Below are positions 1-8,034 of a stretch of 24,131 nt of DNA, piece by piece. The position numbers and the translations under genes are program-made. How positions within the stretch are numbered: the first letter of the stretch is position 1; each line of letters begins with the position of its first letter. This DNA comes from a virus: the IMG/VR virus record IMGVR_UViG_3300009163_000179, positions 1-24,131 of that record, one strand, 5' to 3'. The notes beneath the pieces were generated by a model. That model did not search any database and was not told the origin of the DNA. It was given only the letters and a program-made list of their open reading frames with translations.

Positions 1-837
1 ACACTGCAAAGCTACATTACTGCTGTCAGATACTTGTTGCACGATGCAAACGCAAACTTTTACACCAACAGTCAATTAACTGACTACATCAATGGTGCGA
101 GAGCGCGTGTTGTTCGTGATACAGGGTGTCTCCGCACGGTCCAAACAAGTCAAACACCTTGCACCCCGGTGGCTGGCGGAAGCGACCCTGTTATATGGGC
201 ATCTGGCTTAGTAGTAAGTGTGGGCAATTACGTATTTTCCAATATCTTTATTTATGTAGTGACTGTTGCTGGTACTTTGGGGGACCCTCCCGATTACCCT
301 TCTGCAACTAGCATTTATCCTCCAAGCGCACCGTTTACTAATGGAACGGCTACAGTTCAGTACGCCGGTCCTTCAGAAGTAATTAATTATTCTTGCTTGC
401 CGTCTGGAATATTGACCTTAGACGTCATCAACATTAATCTCTATTGGGGAAATTCCAGAATACCGTTGCGGTATATGGCTTGGACAGACTTTAACGCACA
501 GTTGCGTTATTGGCAGAACCGCATCGGAACGCCGGTTGCCTATAGCATTTACGGGCAATCTCAAATCTATATTGGACCCGTTCCTGACATAGCTTACACA
601 ATTGACTTAGATACGGTTCTCCTGCCAACAGATTTAGTGAATCTGTCTGACACGGATAATATTAACGAACCGTTTTCTTCTCCAGTTAAGTTTTATGCTG
701 CTTACCTTGCTAAATATTATGAACAGTCGTTTGGTGAGGCTGAAATTTATTTAGGTCAGTACAAGCAACAGATTCAAGCTGTTCAGGCGTCCATCTACAC
801 TCGGAGACTGCCTGACCCTTATTCCAGAGCGTACTAG
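1..837 (+). CDS. Head-tail adaptor-like virion protein (5' end outside window)
   Basis: The reading frame is open from base 1. Eleven codons (TLQSYITAVRY) precede the first possible start, a TTG at 34, and read smoothly into the rest, so the gene most likely begins upstream of the window. The N-terminal part (LLHDANANFYTNSQLTDYIN, then NGARARVVRDTGC) has the helical look of phage connector or adaptor proteins that sit below the portal. The middle is beta-rich, and the C-terminus is helical (KFYAAYLAKYYEQSFGEA). The stop is followed after 3 nt by the tail-hub-like gene, as expected for an adaptor/hub pair of the P22 gp4/gp10 kind. The family assignment rests on position and general character, not on a diagnostic motif. 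It could instead be another tail-completion protein. Confidence 0.6.
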   Translation, partial: TLQSYITAVRYLLHDANANFYTNSQLTDYINGARARVVRDTGCLRTVQTSQTPCTPVAGGSDPVIWASGLVVSVGNYVFSNIFIYVVTVAGTLGDPPDYPSATSIYPPSAPFTNGTATVQYAGPSEVINYSCLPSGILTLDVININLYWGNSRIPLRYMAWTDFNAQLRYWQNRIGTPVAYSIYGQSQIYIGPVPDIAYTIDLDTVLLPTDLVNLSDTDNINEPFSSPVKFYAAYLAKYYEQSFGEAEIYLGQYKQQIQAVQASIYTRRLPDPYSRAY

Positions 838-840
838 GTC

Positions 841-2826
841 ATGGCTGCCGCAGAACAAAAAAAATCGTATGACGTTGTTAAGAACTTTCGGGGAGTCAAC
901 ACGAAAGCTAACCGCACGGCTATTGGAGACGATGAATTCTTCTGGCTTGAGAACGCTATGCCGGTGGGATACGCTAACTTAAAGATTACGCCAACTTATG
1001 ATGCTGTTGGTAGCGTTACGTTTTCCCATACGGTTGTTAATTTCTTCTCAGCTAACATTGGCTTAGATGATTATTTAATAGCTTTTGAAGATGATGGAAG
1101 TTGTGAATACGTTAATCTGACAACCAATGCTAAAAGCACATTAGCGACTGCTGGTACGTTTTCAACCAGCGGCATGAATATTAGCCAATGGAAAAATGAC
1201 CGTGTTCTAATTATTGACCCGGCTAAAGGTTACTTTACGTGGGATGCAACCAGTTTAATTTTTGTTGGTTCAATAGGTTCTATTGGAATTGTAAGTAGAG
1301 GTACAGGTTATACGTCTGCTCCTTCTGTCGTTATATCAGCACCGAATCAGACGAACGGAATACAAGCTACAGCTATTGCTACCATTACGGCTAACGCCGT
1401 TTCGTCTGTTACTTTGCTTGAGGCTGGTTCTGGTTATACGTCTTCCCCAACGATTACTTTTAATGGGGGAGCAGGTTCAGGAGCAAATGCTTTAGCGTCT
1501 GTTACGACGTTTGCTCAAGGAACGGTTGCTGTTCTGGTGACAAATGGTGGAACTGGTTATACAAATTCCTCCAATATTTCTGTCAGCATTGCTGGCGGCG
1601 GTGGAACTAATGCAGCCGGTACAGCCATTATTAGCGGCAACATAGTGACTCAGGTCATTATGACAAACAATGGAACTGGATACACAAACAGTTCAAACAT
1701 TACGGTATCTATTACTGGTGGTGGCGGTAGCAACGCAACGGCTAAAGCAATTATTAATACCGGGACTAACTCAGGTATTCAATCGTTTTCTGGACGGGTT
1801 TGGATTTCTAACGGCAGGACTATTTATTATTCTGCTGCTGGTTCGTACAGTGACTTTGTAACGGTGTCTGCTGGTACGGTAGTGCTTACTGACGCTACAT
1901 TGCATGGAAACATTATTCAGCTATTGTCAGCCAATAACTTTTTGTATATTTTTGGTGATGACAGCATTAACGTGTTTTCAGACGTCAGGGTTACAACGGC
2001 TGGCACGACTTTGTTTACGAACACGAACGTCAGTGCGTCGGTAGGTACGAAGTTGGCGTATGCCATTTTCCCGTACTTCCGGTCTGTGTTGTTTATGAAT
2101 GACTACGGTGTGTATGCGTTGGTAGGTTCGACCACATCCAAAATATCGGATTCGTTGGACGGCATATTTCCTAATATTGATTTTGTTACTGGCAATACTA
2201 GCGGTGGTCAGGTTTTGTTAAACAGTATTCTTTGTTCTGCATTTAACTTCCGTTATACAGGAGGGTTAGGAACATCGAGCGACAACAGATATATACAAGC
2301 TATTTTCTTTGAAAAGAAGTGGTTTTTTACTAGCGCAGGAAACAATCTGAAGTTTGTTACTTCTGCGCCGGTAGGTGGCAAGATTACGTTGTACGGTACA
2401 GATGGAACATCGTGCATAAAAATGTATGCGAATTCAACTGCAAGTGTTAGCAGTTATGTTCAAACATCTTTGAATCCGATGAAGGACCCGATTAGAACAA
2501 AACAAGCATTAAAGGTTGGTGTTGAAGCCACATTAACTAATACGTCAACCATTAGTGTTTCAATTGATTCTGAAACGGGTTCTAGTTCTGTTGTTGAATT
2601 AGGTTATCAATCAATAAGCTGGCTGAATAATTCTTCTATTGCTATTCCTTGGACTAACAATAGTTCAACAGTAATAACTTGGAGTACCGGCTCGACAGGG
2701 TACACGTTGTACAAAACAGATGCCAAGCAGTATGGCAAATACTTGGGAATGACCGTGACATCGACCAATGCTGGCGTTGTGTACAACGGTTTTGAATACG
2801 AACATGAATTGAGAGTGAGGTTCTAA
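841..2826 (+). CDS. Tail hub / DNA-stabilisation-like protein with GxGYT repeats
   Basis: A 661-aa beta-rich protein. The N-terminus (FRGVNTKANRTAIGDDEFFW then LENAMP) resembles the start of podovirus tail-hub proteins of the P22 gp10 or T7 gp12 type, which open with a 'native fold covers the whole tail knob' region and form propeller-like knobs. Residues about 148-305 hold four tandem repeats built on GxGYTSxPxVxI or GTGYTNSSNI followed by a glycine stretch and alanine-rich strand. Such repeats are common in phage structural proteins and look inserted into the hub fold. After the repeats the hub-like sequence resumes (SGRVWISNGRTIYYSAAG, then LHGNIIQLLSANNFLYIFGD). The C-terminus ends in a W/N-rich segment followed by FEYEHELRVRF. 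It follows the adaptor gene by 3 nt and precedes fibre genes. The exact hub family is inferred; the structural role is fairly sure. Confidence 0.65.
   Translation: MAAAEQKKSYDVVKNFRGVNTKANRTAIGDDEFFWLENAMPVGYANLKITPTYDAVGSVTFSHTVVNFFSANIGLDDYLIAFEDDGSCEYVNLTTNAKSTLATAGTFSTSGMNISQWKNDRVLIIDPAKGYFTWDATSLIFVGSIGSIGIVSRGTGYTSAPSVVISAPNQTNGIQATAIATITANAVSSVTLLEAGSGYTSSPTITFNGGAGSGANALASVTTFAQGTVAVLVTNGGTGYTNSSNISVSIAGGGGTNAAGTAIISGNIVTQVIMTNNGTGYTNSSNITVSITGGGGSNATAKAIINTGTNSGIQSFSGRVWISNGRTIYYSAAGSYSDFVTVSAGTVVLTDATLHGNIIQLLSANNFLYIFGDDSINVFSDVRVTTAGTTLFTNTNVSASVGTKLAYAIFPYFRSVLFMNDYGVYALVGSTTSKISDSLDGIFPNIDFVTGNTSGGQVLLNSILCSAFNFRYTGGLGTSSDNRYIQAIFFEKKWFFTSAGNNLKFVTSAPVGGKITLYGTDGTSCIKMYANSTASVSSYVQTSLNPMKDPIRTKQALKVGVEATLTNTSTISVSIDSETGSSSVVELGYQSISWLNNSSIAIPWTNNSSTVITWSTGSTGYTLYKTDAKQYGKYLGMTVTSTNAGVVYNGFEYEHELRVRF
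1285..1765 (+). repeat. Four GxGYT protein repeats inside the hub gene
   Basis: Four repeats of roughly 35-45 codons, each with a G-x-G-Y-T core (SRGTGYTSAP, EAGSGYTSSP, TNGGTGYTNSS, TNNGTGYTNSS). The last two are closest to each other (both continue NSSNI-x-VSI-x-GGGG), which suggests a recent duplication. Repeat edges are approximate. Confidence 0.75.
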
Positions 2827-2827
2827 A

Positions 2828-3346
2828 ATGCCTGTTACATATACTTTTGCTACGGCAACTACATCCATCCCGTTATCTCAGTTAGATACAAACTTTGCTA
2901 CAGCTATCACGCTTGGCAATACAAGTATCCAACTTGGAAATACTGTTACTACGTTAAATAATATGACGATGCCAAACGTCACTATTACTAGCGGAACTGC
3001 TAACGCAGTCACCATAGGTAACGGTACGTACACTAACTACACCGAGTCTGTTGTCAACATTGGTACGGTGACTACAACCAATACAATTGCGTTAAGCAAT
3101 GGTACGGTTCAGACGGTGACATTAACGGCGGCTAATACGTGTACGTTTACGATGCCAACGGCAACGGCTGGCAAATCGTTCATCTTAATTGTGACCGGTG
3201 CTGCTACTGCTAATGCTACGTTTACTGGCGTTAAGTGGGCTGCTAATACCGCACCGACGATTACTACAACCGGCAACAAAGATATTTTGAGCTTTATTGC
3301 TGACGGTACGAACTGGTACGGGAATTACGCTCAGAACTACGCATAA
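2828..3346 (+). CDS. Short tail-fibre-like protein
   Basis: A 172-aa Thr/Ala/Asn-rich protein with almost no charged residues, typical of beta-helical fibre segments. The N-terminus (TFATATTSIPLSQLDTNF) matches a stretch I know from the starts of many phage fibre or appendage proteins and may be a virion-attachment tip. The C-terminal half (TFTMPTATAGKSFILIV, then DILSFIADGTNWYGNYAQNY) resembles C-terminal strands of short fibre proteins. GAGG at 2817-2820 lies 7 nt before the ATG and overlaps the end of the hub gene. The neighbours are the hub and a glycine-rich adhesin, so it probably belongs to the receptor-binding apparatus. The specific role is not known. Confidence 0.65.
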   Translation: MPVTYTFATATTSIPLSQLDTNFATAITLGNTSIQLGNTVTTLNNMTMPNVTITSGTANAVTIGNGTYTNYTESVVNIGTVTTTNTIALSNGTVQTVTLTAANTCTFTMPTATAGKSFILIVTGAATANATFTGVKWAANTAPTITTTGNKDILSFIADGTNWYGNYAQNYA

Positions 3347-3355
3347 GGAGTTCTA

Positions 3356-4963
3356 ATGTTTTCTTTTACAAAAATTAGCCTAGCGTTAAAAAAAGCTGGC
3401 GGTGGCTCTGTCACCGTTATTCAGCGTTTCCTTGCGTCTGGTACGTGGACTGCTCCGACAGGCGTTACGTCTGTTGACTACCTTGTTGTAGCTGGTGGTG
3501 CTGGTGGTGGCAATGGAGTTAATGGTGTTTCTGCTGGAGGTGGTGGTGGCGCAGGAGGTTTTCGTACCGGAACAGCGTTAGCTGTTACCGCTGGCACAGA
3601 TTACACGGTTACGGTTGGAGCAGGAGGCTCAGTTGCTACGGCTGGAGGCAATTCAACATTTAGCACCATTACATCTAATGGCGGTGGTTTAGGAGGTAGT
3701 GGACCAGCAACTGCTGCTGGCAATGGAGGTTCTGGTGGTGGTGGTTATGGAATAGCTCCAAGCGCGGCAGGTAGTGGCAATACACCTAGCCAGCCGTCTG
3801 CTGGTGGAAATGGCGCACCTGCTGTAGCGTATCAAGGATTTAGTGGTGGTGCTGGTGGCGGTGCCAGCTCTACTGCTGGAGGTGGCGGCGGTGGAGCAAG
3901 CGCAGCAGGAACGGCGGGAGCAGGACCATCAGGAGGTACAGGAGGTAGCGGTGGTGCTGGGCAAGCATCTACTATTACAGGTCCGTCTGTAACTTACGCT
4001 GGTGGTGGTGGTGGTGGCGGTACTACTCTTGGACCCGGTGGTTCTGGTGGCGGCGGTAATGGTGGTGCTGGTGGTGGACCCGGAACATCGGCTGTTGTTG
4101 GTACTGCAAATACTGGCGGTGGTGGTGGAGGCGGTAATGGTGGCGCACAAGTTAGCGGTGCTGCTGGTGGCTCCGGCATAGTCATTCTTTCTTATTCCGT
4201 AGCATCACAAACAGTCTTTACATTTAAATCATCTACTGCATGGATATGTCCTACAGGTGTGACTAGCGTTGATTACCTTGTTGTAGCAGGTGGTGGAGGT
4301 GGTGCTACTTCAAATGGTGGTGGAGGCGGTGCTGGTGGGTACAGAACAGGAACTTCTTTATCAGTAACTGCCGGCACAGAATATACCGTTACCGTTGGCG
4401 CAGGAGGGGCTGGAACAAGCACGGCTGGAAATCAAGCAAGTAGTGGTAATAATTCAATATTTAGCACAATTACATCTGCTGGAGGTGGTGGTGGTGGTTC
4501 GGGCCAAACTCCAAATCGAAATGGTTTATCTGGTGGGTCAGGTGGTGGAGGAGGTTCCTCAGTAGGTACTGGAGGCTCTGGAAATACTCCGGCAACACCA
4601 TCAAGTCAAGGTAGCAATGGCGGCACTGGTTTTGGCTCTCCAAACTTTGCAGGTGGTGGTGGTGGCGGCGCTTCTGCTGTGGGCGCTGATGGCACATCAA
4701 GTTCTGGCGGCAATGGAGGCGCTGGTACTGCTTCTACTATTTCTGGTTCTAGTGTTACTTATGCTGGCGGTGGTGGCGGTGCAAGAGATGCGGCTCCGGG
4801 AGGTTCTGGAGGGTCTGGAGGCGGTGGCGCAGGTGCTGGAGGTGCTCCGGGAACAGGAACGAATGGAACTGCAAACACTGGTGGCGGTGCTGGTGGTGGA
4901 TTTAATGGCGGTCTTGGCGGTACAGGCGGCTCTGGCATTGTAATTATCAAGATTAATCAATAG
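3356..4963 (+). CDS. Glycine-rich tail adhesin with two tandem polyglycine domains
   Basis: A 535-aa protein made of two copies of a glycine-rich domain (about residues 24-280 and 284-533). Each copy opens with a W-x-x-PTGVTSVDYLVVAGG strand, passes through G(3-7) runs separated by short spacers, and closes with GGSGIVI-(L/I)-x-(Y/I). The opening and closing motifs are those of the glycine-rich domain found in phage fibre tips, where polyglycine-II helices pack in a lattice (known from the S16-type gp38 adhesin). By analogy it should bind a cell-surface receptor. A good AAGGAG lies 6 nt before the start. GGT-rich DNA makes other frames artificially open here; those are shadows. The two domains are clearly homologous but diverged in their loops. 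Confidence 0.8.
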   Translation: MFSFTKISLALKKAGGGSVTVIQRFLASGTWTAPTGVTSVDYLVVAGGAGGGNGVNGVSAGGGGGAGGFRTGTALAVTAGTDYTVTVGAGGSVATAGGNSTFSTITSNGGGLGGSGPATAAGNGGSGGGGYGIAPSAAGSGNTPSQPSAGGNGAPAVAYQGFSGGAGGGASSTAGGGGGGASAAGTAGAGPSGGTGGSGGAGQASTITGPSVTYAGGGGGGGTTLGPGGSGGGGNGGAGGGPGTSAVVGTANTGGGGGGGNGGAQVSGAAGGSGIVILSYSVASQTVFTFKSSTAWICPTGVTSVDYLVVAGGGGGATSNGGGGGAGGYRTGTSLSVTAGTEYTVTVGAGGAGTSTAGNQASSGNNSIFSTITSAGGGGGGSGQTPNRNGLSGGSGGGGGSSVGTGGSGNTPATPSSQGSNGGTGFGSPNFAGGGGGGASAVGADGTSSSGGNGGAGTASTISGSSVTYAGGGGGARDAAPGGSGGSGGGGAGAGGAPGTGTNGTANTGGGAGGGFNGGLGGTGGSGIVIIKINQ

Positions 4964-4972
4964 GGGATATTG

Positions 4973-5254
4973 ATGGAAACTAAACTTTACAGAATGTACG
5001 GCATTGATGTGGCTATGCAATTGCTACGCCCTAATGCTAAGTGGGAAATATCCAACACGATGTTTACACGTTGGGAAGACCCAAGACCTTGCCCATCATG
5101 GGAAGAAGTTCAATGGGTGATGGATAAGATTCGTGAGTTTGAAGACAGTATTCCGACTATTTGGTTGCCTGAAGATTTAGAGAAAATGAAAATTGAGTCA
5201 GACGAATTTGATAAAGCAATAGGAGAAGCAGATGGCACACTTTGCACAGCTTGA
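4973..5254 (+). CDS. Conserved small phage protein, unknown function
   Basis: A 93-aa acidic protein between fibre genes. I chose the ATG at 4973 rather than the TTG at 4970 because AGGGG at 4962-4966 is correctly spaced for it. The middle carries a striking W-E-D-P-R-P-C-P-S-W-E-E-V stretch, followed by a predicted helix (VMDKIREFEDSI) and an acidic tail. I recognise the PCPSWEEV type of sequence from small proteins near tail-fibre genes of aquatic phages, but know no function for it. The 3' end overlaps the next gene by 23 nt, which suggests coupled translation. A chaperone or fibre-assembly role is possible but unsupported. Confidence 0.6.
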   Translation: METKLYRMYGIDVAMQLLRPNAKWEISNTMFTRWEDPRPCPSWEEVQWVMDKIREFEDSIPTIWLPEDLEKMKIESDEFDKAIGEADGTLCTA

Positions 5255-5594
5255 TGAAAACAATGTAGTTGTTTCCGTTATCGTCGTTGATAACAAGGAC
5301 ACGGCTGATGCTAATGGTGTAGAGAAAGAGTACATCGGCGCAGCCTTTTGCGAACGTCTGTTTGGCGGTACATGGAAACAGACCAGCTACAACGGAAACA
5401 TTCGTAAGAACTATGCTGGCATCGGTTATACCTACCGTGCTGACATAGATGCGTTTGTTTCTCCGCAGCCTTTCCCAAGCTGGACGTTAGACCCTAACGC
5501 TCAGTGGCAAGCTCCAGTAGCTATGCCTACGGACGGTGGAATGTATAGCTGGAATGAAGCTAACCAAGCATGGGAGGTGTCTAGTGGGACTTAA
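5232..5594 (+). CDS. Small tail/fibre-associated protein (MAHFAQLDENN family)
   Basis: A 120-aa protein beginning MAHFAQLDENNVVVSVIVV, with the middle CERLFGGTWKQTSYNG then NIRKNYAGIGYTY, and the end FPSWTLDPNAQWQAPV then MPTDGGMYSWNEANQAW. This pattern is very familiar from marine and freshwater phages, including cyanomyoviruses, where it lies near fibre or baseplate genes. The last part resembles the tail-fibre-assembly type region rich in W and P. AGGAG at 5221-5225 is 6 nt before the ATG, so the start is secure. It overlaps the upstream gene by 23 nt and the downstream gene by 11 nt. The function is unproven; a virion-associated role is inferred. Confidence 0.7.
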   Translation: MAHFAQLDENNVVVSVIVVDNKDTADANGVEKEYIGAAFCERLFGGTWKQTSYNGNIRKNYAGIGYTYRADIDAFVSPQPFPSWTLDPNAQWQAPVAMPTDGGMYSWNEANQAWEVSSGT

Positions 5595-5913
5595 TGCCTT
5601 TACTAAGACGGGCAACACCATCACGTTTACGGCTAACGTAGCGGCTCCTACACCTGTTCAATGCCTCTCTACTACCTTAGGTGGCAACCAATACCGTGTC
5701 ATTAATACAGGCACGATAACGGTGTTTCTAGGCTATGGAAGTACGTCGGCTGAAGCTGCAAACAATGCTGTTGTCGTGACAAGCTCACAAACAGCGTTTC
5801 CTCTGTTGCCGAGTACGGATGAGATTCTGACGTTTGTGCCAAATGCTTATTTCACAGCTATTAGTTCTAGTGGAACAGCAACGATATACATTACTCCCGG
5901 CGATGGGTTATAG
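5584..5913 (+). CDS. Small beta-rich protein, paralogue of 13861-14202
   Basis: A 109-aa protein starting at GTG 5584. GGGAGG at 5572-5577 sits 6 nt upstream, and the upstream ATG at 5536 has no ribosome-binding site, so the GTG is preferred. The sequence is uncharged and strand-rich (GNTITFTANVAA, GGNQYRVINTGTITVFLG) and ends SSGTATIYITPGDGL. The gene at 13861-14202 ends ASGTGTIYVTPGEGL and aligns along the whole length (a nucleic-acid-independent N-x-(Y/V)RV core, then a glycine-centred strand). The two are therefore diverged copies. Such proteins may decorate the virion or cap a fibre; the function is not known. Confidence 0.6.
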   Translation: MGLNAFTKTGNTITFTANVAAPTPVQCLSTTLGGNQYRVINTGTITVFLGYGSTSAEAANNAVVVTSSQTAFPLLPSTDEILTFVPNAYFTAISSSGTATIYITPGDGL

Positions 5914-5941
5914 ACCGTCTCCGTAGTTAAAAGGAACAATT

Positions 5942-6985
5942 ATGCTAAAGGTAGCTGGCGGTGGAGGGGGTGGAGGTAACGGTACAGGTACGGTAACCCA
6001 AGTTAGTACGGGTACTGGTCTGACTGGTGGCCCAATTACGACCAGTGGTACCGTTAGTTTAGCGAACACGGCTGTTACTGCGGGAACGTATGGTAACGCT
6101 ACAACGGTTCCTCAGATTACAATTGATGCTCAAGGCCGTATTACTTCTGCATCCAATGTAAGCATTTCTTCTGGTGGTGTAGGAACAGTTACTCAGGTCA
6201 ATACTGGCACGGGTTTAACTGGTGGTCCTATCATATCAACCGGCACAGTCTCATTAGCCAATACAGCGGTTGTTGCTGCTGCTTACGGCTCTGCTACTCA
6301 GGTTGGCACCTTTACCGTTGATGCACAAGGACGATTGACTGCTGCTGCTAATGCGGCTATTAACATCGCGGTAGCCAATGTTGCTGGTGCTGTACCCAAC
6401 ACGGTTAATGTGCTTGCTGGCACAGGCTTGTCTGGTGGCGGTGCATTAACAGCAAACGTCACCGTCAACCTTGCTAATACGGCTGTAACGCTCGGAAGCT
6501 ACGGTAGTGCTACTCAGGTAGCTGCCATTACGATTGACGCGCAGGGACGCATTACAGCGGCTGCTAACGTGGCTGTCAGCGGTGGTGGTGGCGGTACCGG
6601 CAATATTGTTTCCAATGTTGTGACGGTTACTGCTGGAACTAATGTTTCTTGGACGAATTCAACTAGCGTTGTTTTGTCGTGGATTAACAATGCAAGCGGT
6701 ATTGTTACGTGGACCAACACGGCGTATGCGGCAAACAACAACAATGCGACCATCTTAGTTAATTACCCTGACGCACCGTTTAGCGTTGTCTTGCCGTCGG
6801 CTAACACAGTAGTTGGACAAGAATTCAGAGTTAAGAAGATTGATAACTCTGCTAATGCGGTAACGATTAACACGACATCCTCACAAACGATTGATGGCAA
6901 CTTAACGTACACGTTAGCAACGATATACAAGAGCGTTACGGTGCAGTCAGACGGTTCCAATTACTATATTTTTGCTACAACTTAA
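5942..6985 (+). CDS. Tail fibre protein with three long repeats
   Basis: A 347-aa protein. A glycine run (residues 6-12) leads into three repeats of about 65 residues: G-T-V-T-Q-V-x-TGTGLTGGPI, then SLANTAV-x-x-(G/A)-x-YG-x-AT-x-V, then a TIDAQGRIT strand. The third copy is the most diverged (GTGLSGGGALTANVTVNLAN). This repeat is widespread in phage tail fibres and probably forms a trimeric beta-structure. A W/N-rich segment follows at about residues 233-258. The C-terminus (FSVVLPSANTVVGQEFRVKK, then SSQTIDG and VTVQSDGSNYYIF) resembles fibre C-terminal or receptor-contact regions. AAGGAA at 5931-5936 supports the ATG. It ends the fibre block. Confidence 0.8.
   Translation: MLKVAGGGGGGGNGTGTVTQVSTGTGLTGGPITTSGTVSLANTAVTAGTYGNATTVPQITIDAQGRITSASNVSISSGGVGTVTQVNTGTGLTGGPIISTGTVSLANTAVVAAAYGSATQVGTFTVDAQGRLTAAANAAINIAVANVAGAVPNTVNVLAGTGLSGGGALTANVTVNLANTAVTLGSYGSATQVAAITIDAQGRITAAANVAVSGGGGGTGNIVSNVVTVTAGTNVSWTNSTSVVLSWINNASGIVTWTNTAYAANNNNATILVNYPDAPFSVVLPSANTVVGQEFRVKKIDNSANAVTINTTSSQTIDGNLTYTLATIYKSVTVQSDGSNYYIFATT
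5985..6590 (+). repeat. Three tandem fibre repeats
   Basis: Copies at roughly 5985-6178, 6180-6395 and 6400-6590. Repeats 1 and 2 share GTGLTGGPI and SLANTAV; all three share an AQGR turn inside a T-(I/V)-DAQGR-(I/L)-T strand. They are recombination-prone at the DNA level. Confidence 0.75.
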
Positions 6986-6986
6986 C

Positions 6987-7208
6987 ATGGACGGACAATC
7001 TTTGTTTAATTTAGTGGTTGGCGTTGCTGCGTTCTTTGGTGGCTGGACGCTAAACAACATTACACGAATGCTTAATCGTATAGATGACGATATTCGTGAG
7101 ATACCGCACATATATTTAAGCAAAGATGATTACAAGACAGACATTGCTGAGATTAAGGGAATGTTAGGCAAGATATTTGACCGCTTAGAGAACAAGGCAG
7201 ACAAGTAA
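6987..7208 (+). CDS. Small membrane-anchored coiled-coil protein (XhlA/holin-like)
   Basis: A 73-aa protein from ATG 6987, 1 nt after the fibre stop. Residues about 7-24 (FNLVVGVAAFFGGWTLNNI) form one hydrophobic segment. The rest is a charged helix (NRIDDDIREIPHIYLSKDDY, then IAEIKGMLGKIFDRLE) with coiled-coil spacing. One TM followed by a coiled coil is the layout of XhlA-type haemolysin/holin accessory proteins, and this sequence resembles small phage proteins of that type. The main holin and endolysin, however, lie 7 kb downstream, so a virion or membrane-anchoring role is an alternative. The stop overlaps the next start by one base (TAATG). Confidence 0.55.
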   Translation: MDGQSLFNLVVGVAAFFGGWTLNNITRMLNRIDDDIREIPHIYLSKDDYKTDIAEIKGMLGKIFDRLENKADK

Positions 7209-7546
7209 TGAACATGGACACGCTCTCCATTGTTGAATACGGGAATGATGATTCCCTAGGAGAGTTTTTGTTTGAAAATGGGCTGCAACATAAGCTATTT
7301 CAGGAAGTATTCATGGATAGTGGCATTTCAGTGCCTATTTATCCCATTATTGACGCCCAAACAGACAACCTAGATGACTGGTTATTGGCTCACCAAGTCG
7401 AGCATCAAGCGTTTGCAAGCCTCTTAGGATTGAATAATCCGTTCAATATGTTGGACGTTGACTTCAATAATGAGTCTGATTTCTATGACTGGATAGCCAG
7501 CCATTTGTACATTCATGAACAAATCGCAGCTTCTTTAGGACTATAA
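7208..7546 (+). CDS. Acidic protein with three helical His-containing repeats
   Basis: A 112-aa protein with no strong family match that I can name, though similar sequences occur in aquatic podovirus genomes. It contains three related segments of about 22 residues: SLGEFLFENGLQHKLFQEVF, NLDDWLLAHQVEHQAFASLL and DFYDWIASHLYIHEQIAASL. Each is a helix with a W/F near the start and a conserved H in the second half; copies 2 and 3 both end LGL. The protein is strongly acidic. Starts at 7208 and 7214 are both possible; 7208 gives TAATG coupling to the previous gene. Its place between the fibre and ejection-protein genes suggests a virion or assembly role (inference). Confidence 0.6.
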   Translation: MNMDTLSIVEYGNDDSLGEFLFENGLQHKLFQEVFMDSGISVPIYPIIDAQTDNLDDWLLAHQVEHQAFASLLGLNNPFNMLDVDFNNESDFYDWIASHLYIHEQIAASLGL

Positions 7547-7548
7547 AA

Positions 7549-8034
7549 ATGCTCCCCGTCCCCCAAAAAAAATCAGGTTTTGAGTTGCCAAATAATCAAG
7601 CTGTTATGGAGCAGGTTAAGAAACAACGTCAGCCAGCAGAGCCTATGGATGTCATTGACATTCTGGAATCTACTACTGGAGATAGAGCGCAAGCTATTAA
7701 GTTGTACAACACGTTTGCTGACTTAGTAGCTACTGACCCTGATTTCAGAGTAATGAGAGCAAACAACACGCTATTTATTTACAACAACAATAGGGATGGC
7801 AGCGTTGATATAACAATGGATACGGCTGACTCGCCTAGAACTTTGGTTGAAAGCATTAAAGAGTTTAAGCAAGCAATGAAAATAGCAGGATTTAAAACTG
7901 GCAGATTTGATATTGATAATCCTCAAATCATGAAAGTTTTAAAGATGGCTGGCATCGACATTAAAACTCAGCCAAGCGGAACCGTGTTGGATGACGGTGT
8001 TACTCCGGGCTTAATCGGTATGGGAGAATTTTAA
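7549..8034 (+). CDS. Putative small virion protein, unknown
   Basis: A 161-aa protein beginning MLPVPQKKSGFELPNNQAV. It has a helical first half (DVIDILESTTGDRAQAIKLY) and a mixed second half with TLFIYNNNRDGSVDITMD and MKVLKMAGIDI. There are no signal peptide, membrane segments or catalytic motifs that I recognise. It starts 2 nt after the previous stop and shares one base with the next start (TAATG), so it is co-translated with the ejection-protein genes. I infer a role in the internal virion set; this is weak. Confidence 0.5.
   Translation: MLPVPQKKSGFELPNNQAVMEQVKKQRQPAEPMDVIDILESTTGDRAQAIKLYNTFADLVATDPDFRVMRANNTLFIYNNNRDGSVDITMDTADSPRTLVESIKEFKQAMKIAGFKTGRFDIDNPQIMKVLKMAGIDIKTQPSGTVLDDGVTPGLIGMGEF

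Noticed and set aside
3929-4950. Several long frames on both strands inside the glycine-rich adhesin gene
   Set aside because: GGT/GGC repeats keep all frames open and give low-complexity Pro/Thr/Ser/Leu peptides; only the + frame has fold motifs.
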